In this document: piece after piece, positions 16,629 through 25,307 of the stretch
Layout: each line of letters begins with the position of its first letter
How positions within the stretch are numbered: the first letter of the stretch is position 1
DNA from: Acetobacterium sp. KB-1
GTDB taxonomy: Bacteria > Bacillota > Clostridia > Eubacteriales > Eubacteriaceae
Assembly: GCF_003260995.1 (NCBI RefSeq)
Contig: NZ_CP030040.1
Span: 3,837,708-3,901,707 of the forward strand
Length of the DNA: 64,000 bases
Reading direction: 5' to 3'
Notes under the pieces: model-generated
The model's input: the letters and a program-made list of their open reading frames with translations, nothing else
What the model was told of the DNA's origin: nothing
Database searches by the model: none
Made by a program: the position numbers and the translations under genes

Positions 16629-18398
16629 TTGCGAATCAGTAACACACAACTTATCAAACGTTTCATACCTTATTATCAAAAATACAAATGGATTCTGTTG
16701 TTGGATCTGTTTTGCGCTACCTTGACAACGGTATGCGATCTGGTTTTGCCCCTGATCGTACGGTTTATCACCAATACCGCCATCAATGATCTGGCCAGTC
16801 TGACGGTGGAAACAATCTTAAAACTGGGGCTGGTATATTTGGTACTGCGGCTTATCGATGGAGTGGCTAACTACTTTATGGCCGATGTGGGCCATGTCAT
16901 GGGCGCCCGAATCGAAACGGATATGCGCCGGGATCTCTTTTCACATCTCCAGAAGTTGTCGTTTTCTTTTTATAGCGACACCAAAATCGGTCAGTTGATG
17001 TCGCGGATCACCACTGATCTTTTTGATGTGACGGAATTTGCCCATCATTGTCCCGAGGAGTTTTTTATTGCCGGTTTAAAAATTGGCGTTTCATTTGCCA
17101 TTCTTGGCTCAGTTAATATCTGGTTGACAGTGATTATTTTTGCCGCCCTGCCGATCATGCTTTTAACGACCACCTATTTCAGGAATCGGATGCGGATTGC
17201 CTTTAAACGGTCGCGGGTTCAAACGGGTGAAATAAACGCTCAGGTGGAAGATAATCTTTTGGGAATCCGAGTTGTGAAATCTTTTGCCAACGAAAATATT
17301 GAAGAGATTAAGTTTGAGACAGGAAATAGTAAATTTCTTGAAATAAAAAAACAAACCTACCGTTATATGGCCGGTTTTCAGACCACCACCCGGCTCTTTG
17401 ACGGACTGATGTATTTATTGGTGGTGGTTTTCGGAGGAATCTTTATGATCAATGGTGCCATTAATCCCGGCGATTATGTCGCCTATCTGATGTATGTCAC
17501 CACCTTACTAACCTCCATCCGCCGGATTGTTGAATTCGCAGAACAGTTTCAGCGGGGAATGACCGGGTTTGAGCGGTTTATCGAAATTCTGGACGAACCT
17601 ACCGAATATGAAAATCAGTCCAATGAAGTGGAACTGAAAAATGTTGTGGGCGATATTGTTTTTGAAGATGTGAGCTTTCAATACAACGATGGCGGCGATG
17701 CGGTACTTTCCCATATTGATGTAGCGGTTAAAGCTGGTGAAAACATTGCCATTGTGGGACCTTCGGGCAGTGGCAAAACGACCATGTGCCATCTGATTCC
17801 CCGATTTTATAATGTCAGCTCCGGCCGAATTCTGATCGACGGTCAGGATATTCAAAGCCTGACCCTGCATTCCTTACGCACCCAGGTGGGGGTTGTCCAG
17901 CAGGATGTTTATCTTTTTTCGGGAACCGTTTATGAAAATATCAGTTATGGTCGCTCGGATGCCACCCGGGAAAGCGTGATTCAGGCGGCTAAACATGCCG
18001 GCGCCGATGCGTTTATAAAAAAGCTCCCCAAGGGTTATGATACCAATATCGGGGAGCGGGGAATTAAGCTTTCCGGTGGCCAGAAACAGCGGCTCAGTAT
18101 TGCCCGGGTATTTTTGAAAAACCCGCCGATTCTGATTTTGGATGAGGCCACCTCGGCGCTGGATAATGAAAGCGAACGGATTGTTCAGGAATCTTTAAAA
18201 GAGCTGACCCGGGGCCGAACCACCTTTACGATTGCCCATCGGCTGACCACCATTAAAAATGCGGATTCGATTTTAGTCCTCACCGAAGATGGGATTGTTG
18301 AAAAAGGTTCCCATGAGGAACTGCTCCAGGAAGAAGGTGTCTACTATGACCTCTACCAGATGTACCGGGAGCTGGATGAATTAAACGAAGAGTTTTAG
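16629..18398 (+). CDS. ABC exporter half-transporter (MsbA/LmrA type)
   Basis: 589 residues: six transmembrane helices in residues 1-310 followed by an ATPase domain with Walker A GPSGSGKTT (near 376), signature LSGGQKQR (near 480), Walker B ILILDEATSALD and H-loop IAHRLTTI. Fused membrane-ATPase halves homodimerise and export lipids, drugs or peptides; the substrate is not predictable. The start is a TTG with AGAAAGGA before it; no ATG is available nearby. Single-gene unit. Confidence 0.93.
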   Translation: MRISNTQLIKRFIPYYQKYKWILLLDLFCATLTTVCDLVLPLIVRFITNTAINDLASLTVETILKLGLVYLVLRLIDGVANYFMADVGHVMGARIETDMRRDLFSHLQKLSFSFYSDTKIGQLMSRITTDLFDVTEFAHHCPEEFFIAGLKIGVSFAILGSVNIWLTVIIFAALPIMLLTTTYFRNRMRIAFKRSRVQTGEINAQVEDNLLGIRVVKSFANENIEEIKFETGNSKFLEIKKQTYRYMAGFQTTTRLFDGLMYLLVVVFGGIFMINGAINPGDYVAYLMYVTTLLTSIRRIVEFAEQFQRGMTGFERFIEILDEPTEYENQSNEVELKNVVGDIVFEDVSFQYNDGGDAVLSHIDVAVKAGENIAIVGPSGSGKTTMCHLIPRFYNVSSGRILIDGQDIQSLTLHSLRTQVGVVQQDVYLFSGTVYENISYGRSDATRESVIQAAKHAGADAFIKKLPKGYDTNIGERGIKLSGGQKQRLSIARVFLKNPPILILDEATSALDNESERIVQESLKELTRGRTTFTIAHRLTTIKNADSILVLTEDGIVEKGSHEELLQEEGVYYDLYQMYRELDELNEEF

Positions 18399-18587
18399 CT
18401 GTTAGCCGGATTTGGTTGTTGGATAAAGGTGGCAACCAGTTACCGTACCGACCAATGACCTAGGGGTCAGATCCTTGTTAATCTGTTGTTCGCTGCGGGA
18501 TCGAACAGGTTATCACCATGTTCGCCCCGATGCGTACAACATGATGTAACAATTGTCGGTACTACGGTTGTTTTAACCTGAAATTAT
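18399..18587. other. Intergenic region with a dispersed 36-base repeat
   Basis: Convergent genes meet here. GTACCGAC and GTCGGTAC can pair over about 100 bases. Bases 18453-18488 match 28 of 36 bases of 22451-22486. No gene and no clear U-tract terminator. Confidence 0.4.
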
Positions 18588-19397
18588 TCAACCGTTCATA
18601 TTACCGCAGTTGTAGCCGGCCAGATCCAGGGTGATGGTTTTGAGGCCCAGTTTTTTTAGGGTGTCGATTAGGGACAGACGGTTTTTGATGATGACAACAA
18701 AATCGTCGGGGTCACACTCAATTTTTGCTGTATCACCCAAAAGCCGCAGCCGATATTGGCTTAAACCGAGGGATTTGAGAAAATCTTCCCCAGCTTCAAT
18801 GGCCGCAAGGGCTTCCGGTGTGATCGGTGTATTAGTGGGGATTCGGGTGGCCAGGCAAGCCATAGCCGGTTTGGTGGCGGTAGGGAGATTGTAGTAGGTT
18901 GACAGATCCCGGATATCCTGTTTGGTCAGGCCGGATTCTTTTAAAGGGCTAAAGACACCCAGTTCTCCCAGGGCTTTAATGCCCGGCCGGTAATCCTTCA
19001 TATCGTCCCAATTAGAGCCGTCCAGGAGGACTTCAAAGCCTCTAGCCTGGGCGGCATCTTTGATTTGGGTAAAAATAAATTTCTTGCAATGGTAACAGCG
19101 GTCAGCCGGATTTTTGACAAAATTTTCCAGCGAAAAAACATCTGCTTCAATCACCAGTGGCACCGCTCCGATGGCCTTTGCCAAAGCCTGGGACTCGGTA
19201 AATTCGGAACTGGGTAGCATGGCACCATTGACTGTGATGGGTAAAACAGCGTTCCCCAGTACGTCAACCGCTACCTGTAGCAATAGCGTGCTGTCTACAC
19301 CGCCAGAAAAGGCAATGCTGACCTTGGGGAAGCGGGAAAGATTTTCTTTCAGGGTCGCCAGTTTTTCAGCAAGAACTGGGGATAATGGTTTATTCAT
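18588..19397 (-). CDS. larE: LarE-type ATP-dependent sacrificial sulfur transferase
   Basis: 269 residues of the PP-loop family: AFSGGVDSTLL near residue 30 binds ATP, followed by the cysteine region ADRCYHCKK near 93 and PAMACLATRIP near 178, where LarE-type enzymes have the cysteine that donates its sulfur. LarE adds sulfur to the pyridinium precursor of the nickel-pincer cofactor of lactate racemase. No larA, larB or larC is in the window, so its client here is unknown; related enzymes may serve other sulfur insertions. Preceded by an AAGGAGAGCGTT ribosome site. Confidence 0.88.
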   Translation of the reverse strand: MNKPLSPVLAEKLATLKENLSRFPKVSIAFSGGVDSTLLLQVAVDVLGNAVLPITVNGAMLPSSEFTESQALAKAIGAVPLVIEADVFSLENFVKNPADRCYHCKKFIFTQIKDAAQARGFEVLLDGSNWDDMKDYRPGIKALGELGVFSPLKESGLTKQDIRDLSTYYNLPTATKPAMACLATRIPTNTPITPEALAAIEAGEDFLKSLGLSQYRLRLLGDTAKIECDPDDFVVIIKNRLSLIDTLKKLGLKTITLDLAGYNCGNMNG

Positions 19398-19526
19398 AAC
19401 GCTCTCCTTATATGCAGACGATCAGCCGGTAAATGGACTGTAACTATATTATAACTCCTTAAGAGACTTTCCTGCCAGTGATTATTTTGTTATAATGCTT
19501 CTATTAAGAGTTAAGGAGGAAAATCA

Positions 19527-20261
19527 ATGACCAAAAGAAAAGCACTCTCATTGGTAGTCGGAATCGGGGTGTTAATCATCATCATTTTGATCATTTATGG
19601 CGTCACCAATACATTAAATCATACCAAAAGAGCGGATCATCTGGTTAAAGGGGTGGATTTATCGGCCTATCAGGGGGAGATCGACTGGGAACTGCTGGCT
19701 GCTCAGAATATTGATTTTGCTTTTATCAAGGCGACTGAAGGGGATGATTTTGTCGATTCTAAGTTTAAGACGAATTGGGAAGAGAGTCAGAAAACCCAAC
19801 TCAAGGTCGGGGCCTATCATTTCTTGAATTATGACACCACTGGCAAAGTTCAGGCCAGAAATTTTATTGAGAATGTACCGGCTTCAAATAAAAACCTGCC
19901 ACCGGTGATCGATTTGGAGCTATATGGGATCTATGAAGATAATGCCTTGCCTAAAGAGCAGGTTAAAGTCATTCTCGATGAACTAATAAAAGAACTGGAA
20001 GATTATTACGAGGTTAAGCCGATTCTCTACACCACCCAGCGGATTTTTAAAATGTATATCGGGACCGACTATAAAGACTATCCGATCTGGATTGTCGATT
20101 TGGATAATAGCTGGCCGGAAACGCTGCCAAACGGCGAAGAATTTACCTTCTGGCAATATAGCCATCGGGGTATGATGGACGGTTACGACGGGGATGAAAC
20201 CTTCATTGACATGAATTTATATAATGGTACCTACGCAGAATTTATTAAAGAATTCTTTTAA
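19527..20261 (+). CDS. Membrane-anchored GH25 lysozyme
   Basis: 244 residues. A basic N-terminus and one hydrophobic helix (residues 9-28, no lipobox) give a signal anchor. The glycoside hydrolase family 25 domain follows: GVDLSAYQGEIDW, FAFIKATEGDDF, VGAYHFLNY and PPVIDLELYG, with Asp/Glu residues in the usual catalytic places. It should cut the muramic acid-glucosamine bond of peptidoglycan outside the membrane, in wall turnover. AAGGAGG precedes the ATG. Single gene ended by a strong terminator. Confidence 0.92.
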   Translation: MTKRKALSLVVGIGVLIIIILIIYGVTNTLNHTKRADHLVKGVDLSAYQGEIDWELLAAQNIDFAFIKATEGDDFVDSKFKTNWEESQKTQLKVGAYHFLNYDTTGKVQARNFIENVPASNKNLPPVIDLELYGIYEDNALPKEQVKVILDELIKELEDYYEVKPILYTTQRIFKMYIGTDYKDYPIWIVDLDNSWPETLPNGEEFTFWQYSHRGMMDGYDGDETFIDMNLYNGTYAEFIKEFF

Positions 20262-20300
20262 CACCACAAAAAGCTGCCATTGCGGCAGCTTTTTGTGGTG
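20262..20300. terminator. Bidirectional terminator between lysozyme and desulfoferrodoxin genes
   Basis: CACCACAAAAAGCTGCC pairs perfectly with its complement across a five-base loop (17 bp). The internal A5/T5 tracts can act on either strand. Confidence 0.9.
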
Positions 20301-20328
20301 TTTGATTATTTTTTACAGTGTGTAATAA

Positions 20329-20715
20329 TTATAGACTTGCTTTCCATAAACCATGAAGGTTACAATATTCATAAGCCGCAACAACCTTATCCCCTGGGGT
20401 TAATGCAAATTCAGCTTTTGGAGTGCCTGTTTCGGCCAGACATTTTCGTTGGCGGCCTTCTTTTGTTTCAAGAAAGATCCAGGCGATATGGTGTTCGGGA
20501 GTCATTGGATGAGGAACGCTTCCGATATCGACAGTCACAGTATTACCGCTTACAGTAATGACTGGAACATGTTTTTCTTGGGCGGCATCCGTCGTATTAG
20601 CAACAACTTCAGTCATGGGATCGCCACAACAGATCATTTCTACACCTGATTCATGAATCATACTCACAAAATTACCACAATGTTTACAGACAAAAAATTT
20701 TGGTTCTTTACACAT
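20329..20715 (-). CDS. dfx: Desulfoferrodoxin (superoxide reductase)
   Basis: 128 residues with both domains: the N-terminal desulforedoxin-type Fe(Cys)4 site (CKHCG near residue 12 and CCGDPM near 29), and the C-terminal superoxide reductase centre with ligands in KHVPVI, HPMTPEHHI and CNLHGLW. It reduces superoxide to hydrogen peroxide without making oxygen, a common protection of strict anaerobes. TAGGAGG ribosome site. Monocistronic. Confidence 0.96.
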   Translation of the reverse strand: MCKEPKFFVCKHCGNFVSMIHESGVEMICCGDPMTEVVANTTDAAQEKHVPVITVSGNTVTVDIGSVPHPMTPEHHIAWIFLETKEGRQRKCLAETGTPKAEFALTPGDKVVAAYEYCNLHGLWKASL

Positions 20716-20881
20716 AATAGACCTCCTAAGTCAATTTTAATCTTCACTTGTTATATTCCCAATAAATAAGGAAATAAACAGATAAGATTAATTCTCGATT
20801 ATATTATAGCACAGGAGTCGGAAATGTGAAGACCTTACTTGTTAAAATTTGGAAGGAGAGAAGCGTAGCTTCGAGAAAAAA

Positions 20882-21499
20882 ATGGAAAAACAATGGCTTG
20901 TATGGGCAAGAGAATTGCAATCAATCTCTCAATCAGGATTGACCTACTGCAAAAATGATTATGATCTGGTTCGTTATCGTGAGATCGAAAAGCTGTCTCA
21001 AGAAATCATCGAAAAACACACCGAGGTTTCCCATGAGGTGATCAAAGATTACTACGTTCGCGAAGAAGGGTATCTGACCCCCAAAGTGGATGTCCGCGGT
21101 GGGGTTATCGTGGAAAATAAAATTTTGCTGGTCCGGGAGAAGGTTGATGGTCGCTGGTCCCTGCCGGGGGGCTGGGCCGATGTCAATCGGACACCTCAGG
21201 AAAATGTCATTAAAGAAGCCTTTGAAGAAGCTGGTGTGCTGGTTAAACCAACCCGACTGGTGGGTTTGCTGGATCGCAGTAAGTGGGTCCAGGACACCTG
21301 TCCCTATACCATTTATAAGATCCTGATGCTTTGTGAATTACTGGATGGTGATTTTAAATGCAATGCTGAAACAATCGAGAGTGGCTTCTTTGCCATGGAC
21401 CAGTTGCCGCCGTTGTCCCTGGGTCGAACCACCGAAGCGCAGCTGGCTCTCTTTTTTAAAGCGCACCAAAACACGGAATACTATCCAGTATATGATTAG
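20882..21499 (+). CDS. Nudix hydrolase with N-terminal NUDIX_N2-like helical region
   Basis: About 205 residues. The first 60 residues are the helical extension seen in ADP-ribose/nucleotide-sugar type Nudix proteins (WARELQSISQSGLTY); the Nudix box GGWADVNRTPQENVIKEAFEEAG follows at about residues 97-119 with all the acidic metal ligands. Substrate is probably a nucleoside diphosphate linked to another moiety. The start is uncertain: ATG 20882 lies 25 bases after the GGAAGGAGAG site, and a TTG at 20849 overlaps that site. Convergent with the next gene. Confidence 0.88.
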   Translation: MEKQWLVWARELQSISQSGLTYCKNDYDLVRYREIEKLSQEIIEKHTEVSHEVIKDYYVREEGYLTPKVDVRGGVIVENKILLVREKVDGRWSLPGGWADVNRTPQENVIKEAFEEAGVLVKPTRLVGLLDRSKWVQDTCPYTIYKILMLCELLDGDFKCNAETIESGFFAMDQLPPLSLGRTTEAQLALFFKAHQNTEYYPVYD

Positions 21500-21523
21500 A
21501 TGAATAAGAGTAGATAAACGAAT

Positions 21524-21568
21524 AAAAACCACAAAAATCCGTTGATCAACGGGTTTTTGTGGTTTTTA
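21524..21568. terminator. Bidirectional terminator
   Basis: AAAAACCACAAAAA...TTTTTGTGGTTTTT with an inner CCGTTGATCAACGG stem, between the convergent Nudix and lipoprotein genes. Confidence 0.9.
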
Positions 21569-22282
21569 TTAGACAACAAAAGTGGTCGGTACGTTGGTAC
21601 AGGTAATGGGTGTGATAATCATCTTGGCAACCCCATTTTGTCCCTGAGCTTGTAGAGTTTCTTCTTTCGATCGGTTGATCGGGAGAGCACCGGCGATCAT
21701 TTTTCCCTCTTCTGAGGCTGGGAAAAAATTACCGTTTTTGTTTAGAAAAGTTGCATAAACCCGGAATTGAGTCGCCCCGTCGGCGTCGACAAAGGTATAA
21801 AAACCATCTTGACCTTCCACCGGGGTGTAAAAAGCAAAGGGCAGTTCTCCGTTATAAGCAGTGGTAATACCGTTGGCCTTATCCACGGTAGTCAGGTAAG
21901 AACTGCCGTCTTTTAAGGACAGATGAACGTTTTGTTCATCGACTTGATAATTGACCTGATAAAAACCTTCGCCCATCAGGTGAGACTCACCATCGGCAAT
22001 GGATTCTTTTTTTCCATAAGCATAGTAAACCGGTTCCCCGGCGGTATTGGTAAAACCAAAAATACCAAACTGGACAGTGGTGGTGGCACCATTGGGATCA
22101 TCAGGAATAGGATTGGTGATGCTTACGATCGAATCAAGGTTCAACCCATTGGGTATGGTTGCTTTTGTTGGAAGGGTCATTAAAGTAATGTAGGTAGTGC
22201 CCCCATCGTCTTTATCGCAACCGGCGAATAGTAAGACAATCAGGGACATAATTAGGATAATCAAGAATCTTTTTTTTTGCAT
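21569..22282 (-). CDS. Predicted lipoprotein of unknown function
   Basis: 237 residues with a clear lipoprotein signal: KKR, a hydrophobic core and lipobox LFAGC (Cys at 22), followed by an acidic DKDDGG linker. The mature part is beta-rich with repeated glycines and no catalytic motif I recognise. It should be anchored outside the cytoplasmic membrane. Promoter visible at 22307-22334. Monocistronic. Confidence 0.75.
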   Translation of the reverse strand: MQKKRFLIILIMSLIVLLFAGCDKDDGGTTYITLMTLPTKATIPNGLNLDSIVSITNPIPDDPNGATTTVQFGIFGFTNTAGEPVYYAYGKKESIADGESHLMGEGFYQVNYQVDEQNVHLSLKDGSSYLTTVDKANGITTAYNGELPFAFYTPVEGQDGFYTFVDADGATQFRVYATFLNKNGNFFPASEEGKMIAGALPINRSKEETLQAQGQNGVAKMIITPITCTNVPTTFVV

Positions 22283-22306
22283 GCCGTCGCTCCTATTTCA
22301 AAGTTA

Positions 22307-22334
22307 AGTATATTTTATAACACTTTTTAGTCAA
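22307..22334 (-). promoter_or_regulatory. Predicted promoter of the lipoprotein gene
   Basis: Minus strand TTGACT, 16-base spacer, TATACT, about 25 bases before the ATG. Confidence 0.6.
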
Positions 22335-22450
22335 TAGCAACCACGCTTTGGTCACAATTATGTCCAAGAATCAAACTTTGCTTGTGATTAGGATGCTTTT
22401 CGTTTAAAATAATATCCATGACTACGGTTATTGATAAGCTTGTGTACTAT

Positions 22451-22486
22451 CAATGACTTAAGGGTTCGACCCTTGTTAGTCGATTG
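22451..22486. repeat. Intergenic 36-base repeat, second copy
   Basis: CAATGACTTAAGGGTTCGAC and following bases match 18453-18488 at 28 of 36 positions; both copies lie in gene-free DNA and both have a nearby ACTACGGTTRTT string. The core GGGTTCGACCC is itself palindromic. Confidence 0.45.
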
Positions 22487-22554
22487 AGGTCATCAGGAGT
22501 ATCTTTTCTAGAATCAGGATTTGAGCCAGACATAAGAAATGAGGAAACTAAAAA

Positions 22555-23289
22555 ATGGGTGTAGATAAAAAACCCCTAATCGGGATTTTACCGTTATATG
22601 ACAGTAGTAAACAAAGTATTTGGATGTTCCCGGGATATACCGATGGCATTACTAAGGCCGGGGGAATTCCGGTGATCCTTTCAATTTTGAACAGTAACGA
22701 AGATATTGAAGCCATCGCCGACCGATTGGATGGGTTTGTCTTCAGTGGTGGGCAGGATGTGGACCCTCAGTATTACGGGGAACCCCTACTCAGATATAGC
22801 AATGAAATCTATCCTCCCCGAGATCAGTTGGAATTGCAGCTATTACGGGCGGTAATGGATCGGGACAAGCCAATCTTTGGGGTTTGCCGGGGACTCCAAT
22901 TAATTAACGTTGCTTTGGGAGGAAGCCTCTATCAGGATATCGATGTGCAGGTGAAAAGGGAATTCCAAATTCAGCATTTTCAACAAAACAATTATGAACA
23001 TCCCGTTCATAGTGTGAAACTGAAGAAAGAATCCCGACTATTTGAGATCTTTGAGACTGAAACGATCCGGGTTAACAGCATGCATCATCAGGGGATTGCC
23101 AGGTTGGCTTTTGACCTCCAGGCGACCGCCATTAGTGAAGATGGTCTGGTCGAAGCGGTGGAGATCGGGGATCTCACCTTCGGCCTGGCAGTGCAATGGC
23201 ATCCTGAATTTTTATGGCAGCAGGATGAAAAAACATTGAACATGCTAAAAGCCTTTGTAGATGCCGCAAAGAATGAAATGAAAGAATAA
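22555..23289 (+). CDS. Gamma-glutamyl-gamma-aminobutyrate hydrolase family (peptidase C26)
   Basis: 244 residues of the class-I glutamine-amidotransferase-like fold. The nucleophile elbow is GVCRGLQLINVALGG (Cys near residue 108) and the His/Glu pair appears in QWHPE near 220, completing a catalytic triad. FSGGQDVDPQYYGE near residue 63 is typical of PuuD-like enzymes that cleave gamma-glutamyl amides, for example in putrescine degradation. No other puu genes are nearby, so the substrate is open. ATG after GAGGAAACTAAAA. Confidence 0.9.
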   Translation: MGVDKKPLIGILPLYDSSKQSIWMFPGYTDGITKAGGIPVILSILNSNEDIEAIADRLDGFVFSGGQDVDPQYYGEPLLRYSNEIYPPRDQLELQLLRAVMDRDKPIFGVCRGLQLINVALGGSLYQDIDVQVKREFQIQHFQQNNYEHPVHSVKLKKESRLFEIFETETIRVNSMHHQGIARLAFDLQATAISEDGLVEAVEIGDLTFGLAVQWHPEFLWQQDEKTLNMLKAFVDAAKNEMKE

Positions 23290-23293
23290 AAAA

Positions 23294-23361
23294 ACAATGA
23301 TTGTTTGACTATTCTCAGGGTTCTGCTGTTGGCTTTTGAGAAGATCATCAATCATTGTTAT
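23294..23361. terminator. Inverted repeat between convergent genes
   Basis: AACAATGATTG and CAATCATTGTT (11 bp) enclose about 40 bases that contain a second stem (TTCTCA/TGAGAA). A and T tracts flank it, so it may stop transcription from both sides. Confidence 0.5.
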
Positions 23362-23379
23362 TGAAATAGCGGTTGAACT

Positions 23380-24462
23380 TTATTTAGCCAGTCGCATCCC
23401 TTCCCCGGATAAGATGGCAGCGACGTCAGCATTAGTCAGATCGAGTTCAAACCATTGTTTATAGTAGTCTTTGACGGTATGGGTTAGATCCACATCGCTG
23501 AAAAGATCGGGATAAAAAGTTTTGGCGATAAACAAGGTAGCCATATGGGGTTCTATCGAACCGGGATGGCCCCAACGGGTGACGCCCACCGGTAGAGTGG
23601 TGACTCTTTGCTCGGCTACCGCTTTTAATCCGGACCATTTGGGATCGGTGAGCATGTAGTTGGTGGCATTGATGTCATTGGCAATGATAGCATCGGGATT
23701 CCAGCTGTAGATCTGCTCTAGGGTAGTCATGGTTTTTTCGGCATCGGTGATTAGGCTGCCGCCCTGGGTTGAGACATTGATGATACCAGCGGCATCGGTG
23801 ATCTGGCTACAGAGATCACCGTCCAGATCAGTTCGGGCAGCCTCGTTAACAGCGTGGTAAACCCGGGGTCGAGTGGAATCCGGCAGACCGCTGACGCGCT
23901 GAGAAACCAGTGTCAGGGTTTGCTGGAGAGTGGCATTATAGCCGGCGGCCCGCTCGTCCTGATTAAAAACCTGACCGGTTACGGTAATCGCTTTTTGAAG
24001 GCCATCCAGACTGGCATAATCGATGACGACCCAGGGAATCCCGGCCTTGCTGAGTTTTTCGATTTCTCCGGCATTATCAGCAGTGCTTTGGCGCAGCAGC
24101 ACCAGATCGGTGTTGGTAGCCAGCAATTCTTCTATATTGATGGCGCCGTCGTTAAAAGGTACCGACACCGAGACGATGTCGGGTCGTTTATAGGTCATCA
24201 GCACATCCCGCTTAATTCCATTGGGAATCCCGACAATCTTGTCTTCCTGACCGAGCATCGCCATGATATGGGCAGTGGAGGCATAAAGACAGGCTACCCG
24301 CTGGGGATCAGCCGGGATTACCACCTCCCGATTCAGACAATCCACAATCGTTTTTGTTGGAACTGCTGTGGTTGAATTAGGGGTCTGGCAGCCGGTCAGG
24401 AGGGTTATCAGCAGTCCGATCATCAGCAGATAACTGAGAAGGGAACTTGTTTTTTTGTGCAT
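23380..24462 (-). CDS. ABC importer substrate-binding lipoprotein (iron/corrinoid type)
   Basis: 360 residues. Signal peptide with lipobox LTGCQ (Cys about 25), then the two-lobed TroA/BtuF-like fold (DCLNREVVIPADPQRVACLYASTAHIMAMLGQEDKIVGIP). It captures an iron chelate, haem or corrinoid outside the membrane and hands it to the permease encoded upstream. Which of these is bound cannot be read from the sequence. Last gene of a six-gene operon; 35 bases separate it from the ATPase gene. Confidence 0.88.
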   Translation of the reverse strand: MHKKTSSLLSYLLMIGLLITLLTGCQTPNSTTAVPTKTIVDCLNREVVIPADPQRVACLYASTAHIMAMLGQEDKIVGIPNGIKRDVLMTYKRPDIVSVSVPFNDGAINIEELLATNTDLVLLRQSTADNAGEIEKLSKAGIPWVVIDYASLDGLQKAITVTGQVFNQDERAAGYNATLQQTLTLVSQRVSGLPDSTRPRVYHAVNEAARTDLDGDLCSQITDAAGIINVSTQGGSLITDAEKTMTTLEQIYSWNPDAIIANDINATNYMLTDPKWSGLKAVAEQRVTTLPVGVTRWGHPGSIEPHMATLFIAKTFYPDLFSDVDLTHTVKDYYKQWFELDLTNADVAAILSGEGMRLAK

Positions 24463-24497
24463 AAAGACATCCTTTCTTAAAGAATATTATAAGCCAG

Positions 24498-25307
24498 TCA
24501 GCGGATGTTTTTTAGTGGTACGATAAATTTCCGCTGAATTCCTTCTTCATTGGTAGTCCCGGTCGTGGAGATGATTTTAAAGACGTTTTTGAGGTTGTTT
24601 TTAGTAATCACCTCGGAAGGGCTACCGATGGCTTCGATTTTACCCAGATTCATCAGGGCTACCCGGGTGGGTACCCCGGCATTTTCAAGATAAAAGGCCT
24701 GGTTGAGAAAATGGGTCGCCATCACAATGGTTAGCCCCTTTTCTTTGACCAGCCAGGTGATAATTTCCATTACCACTAACTCATGGCGAAAATCCAGATG
24801 GGCGGTAGGTTCGTCTAGTACCATGATTCTGGCGTTCTGGGTCAAGGCCCGGGCAATTAGCACCAGTTGTAGTTCGCCGCCGCTGAGCTCGGTATAAAGA
24901 CGTTCTTCAAAACCTTTTAAACCTACTTGCTCAAGGCTTTTCAGAGCCTGTTGTCGCTGGCTGGAGTCCGGCGAACCAAAGCCTTGAGTGGCATAGGTCC
25001 GGCCCATCACTACAATATCCAGTACGGTGTAGGGAAAGGTTTTGGTGTGACTTTGGGGAACATAGGCAATGTGCTGGGCAAATTCCCGGGGCTTTAGCTT
25101 TGCAAGATGGATGCCGCCGACTTCAATCGTTCCCTGTTGGGGTGGGTTGATACCCAGGATGCTGTCAATCAGGGTGGTTTTGCCGCAGCCGTTGGGGCCG
25201 ATAATGCAAAAGACTTCACCAGGTTGGACGGCAAAACTGATGTTTTCAAAAATCAAACGGTGGGGATCGTAACCAAAACTTAGGTTATTTAAACGTAACA
25301 AAGTCAT
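24498..25307 (-). CDS. ABC importer ATPase (FecE/BtuD type)
   Basis: 269 residues: Walker A GPNGCGKTT near residue 39, Q-loop YVPQSH, signature LSGGELQLV, Walker B IMVLDEPTAHLDF and H-loop MATHF. Energises the import of an iron complex or corrinoid. Its start codon overlaps the permease stop as TAATG, so translation is coupled. Confidence 0.93.
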   Translation of the reverse strand: MTLLRLNNLSFGYDPHRLIFENISFAVQPGEVFCIIGPNGCGKTTLIDSILGINPPQQGTIEVGGIHLAKLKPREFAQHIAYVPQSHTKTFPYTVLDIVVMGRTYATQGFGSPDSSQRQQALKSLEQVGLKGFEERLYTELSGGELQLVLIARALTQNARIMVLDEPTAHLDFRHELVVMEIITWLVKEKGLTIVMATHFLNQAFYLENAGVPTRVALMNLGKIEAIGSPSEVITKNNLKNVFKIISTTGTTNEEGIQRKFIVPLKNIR

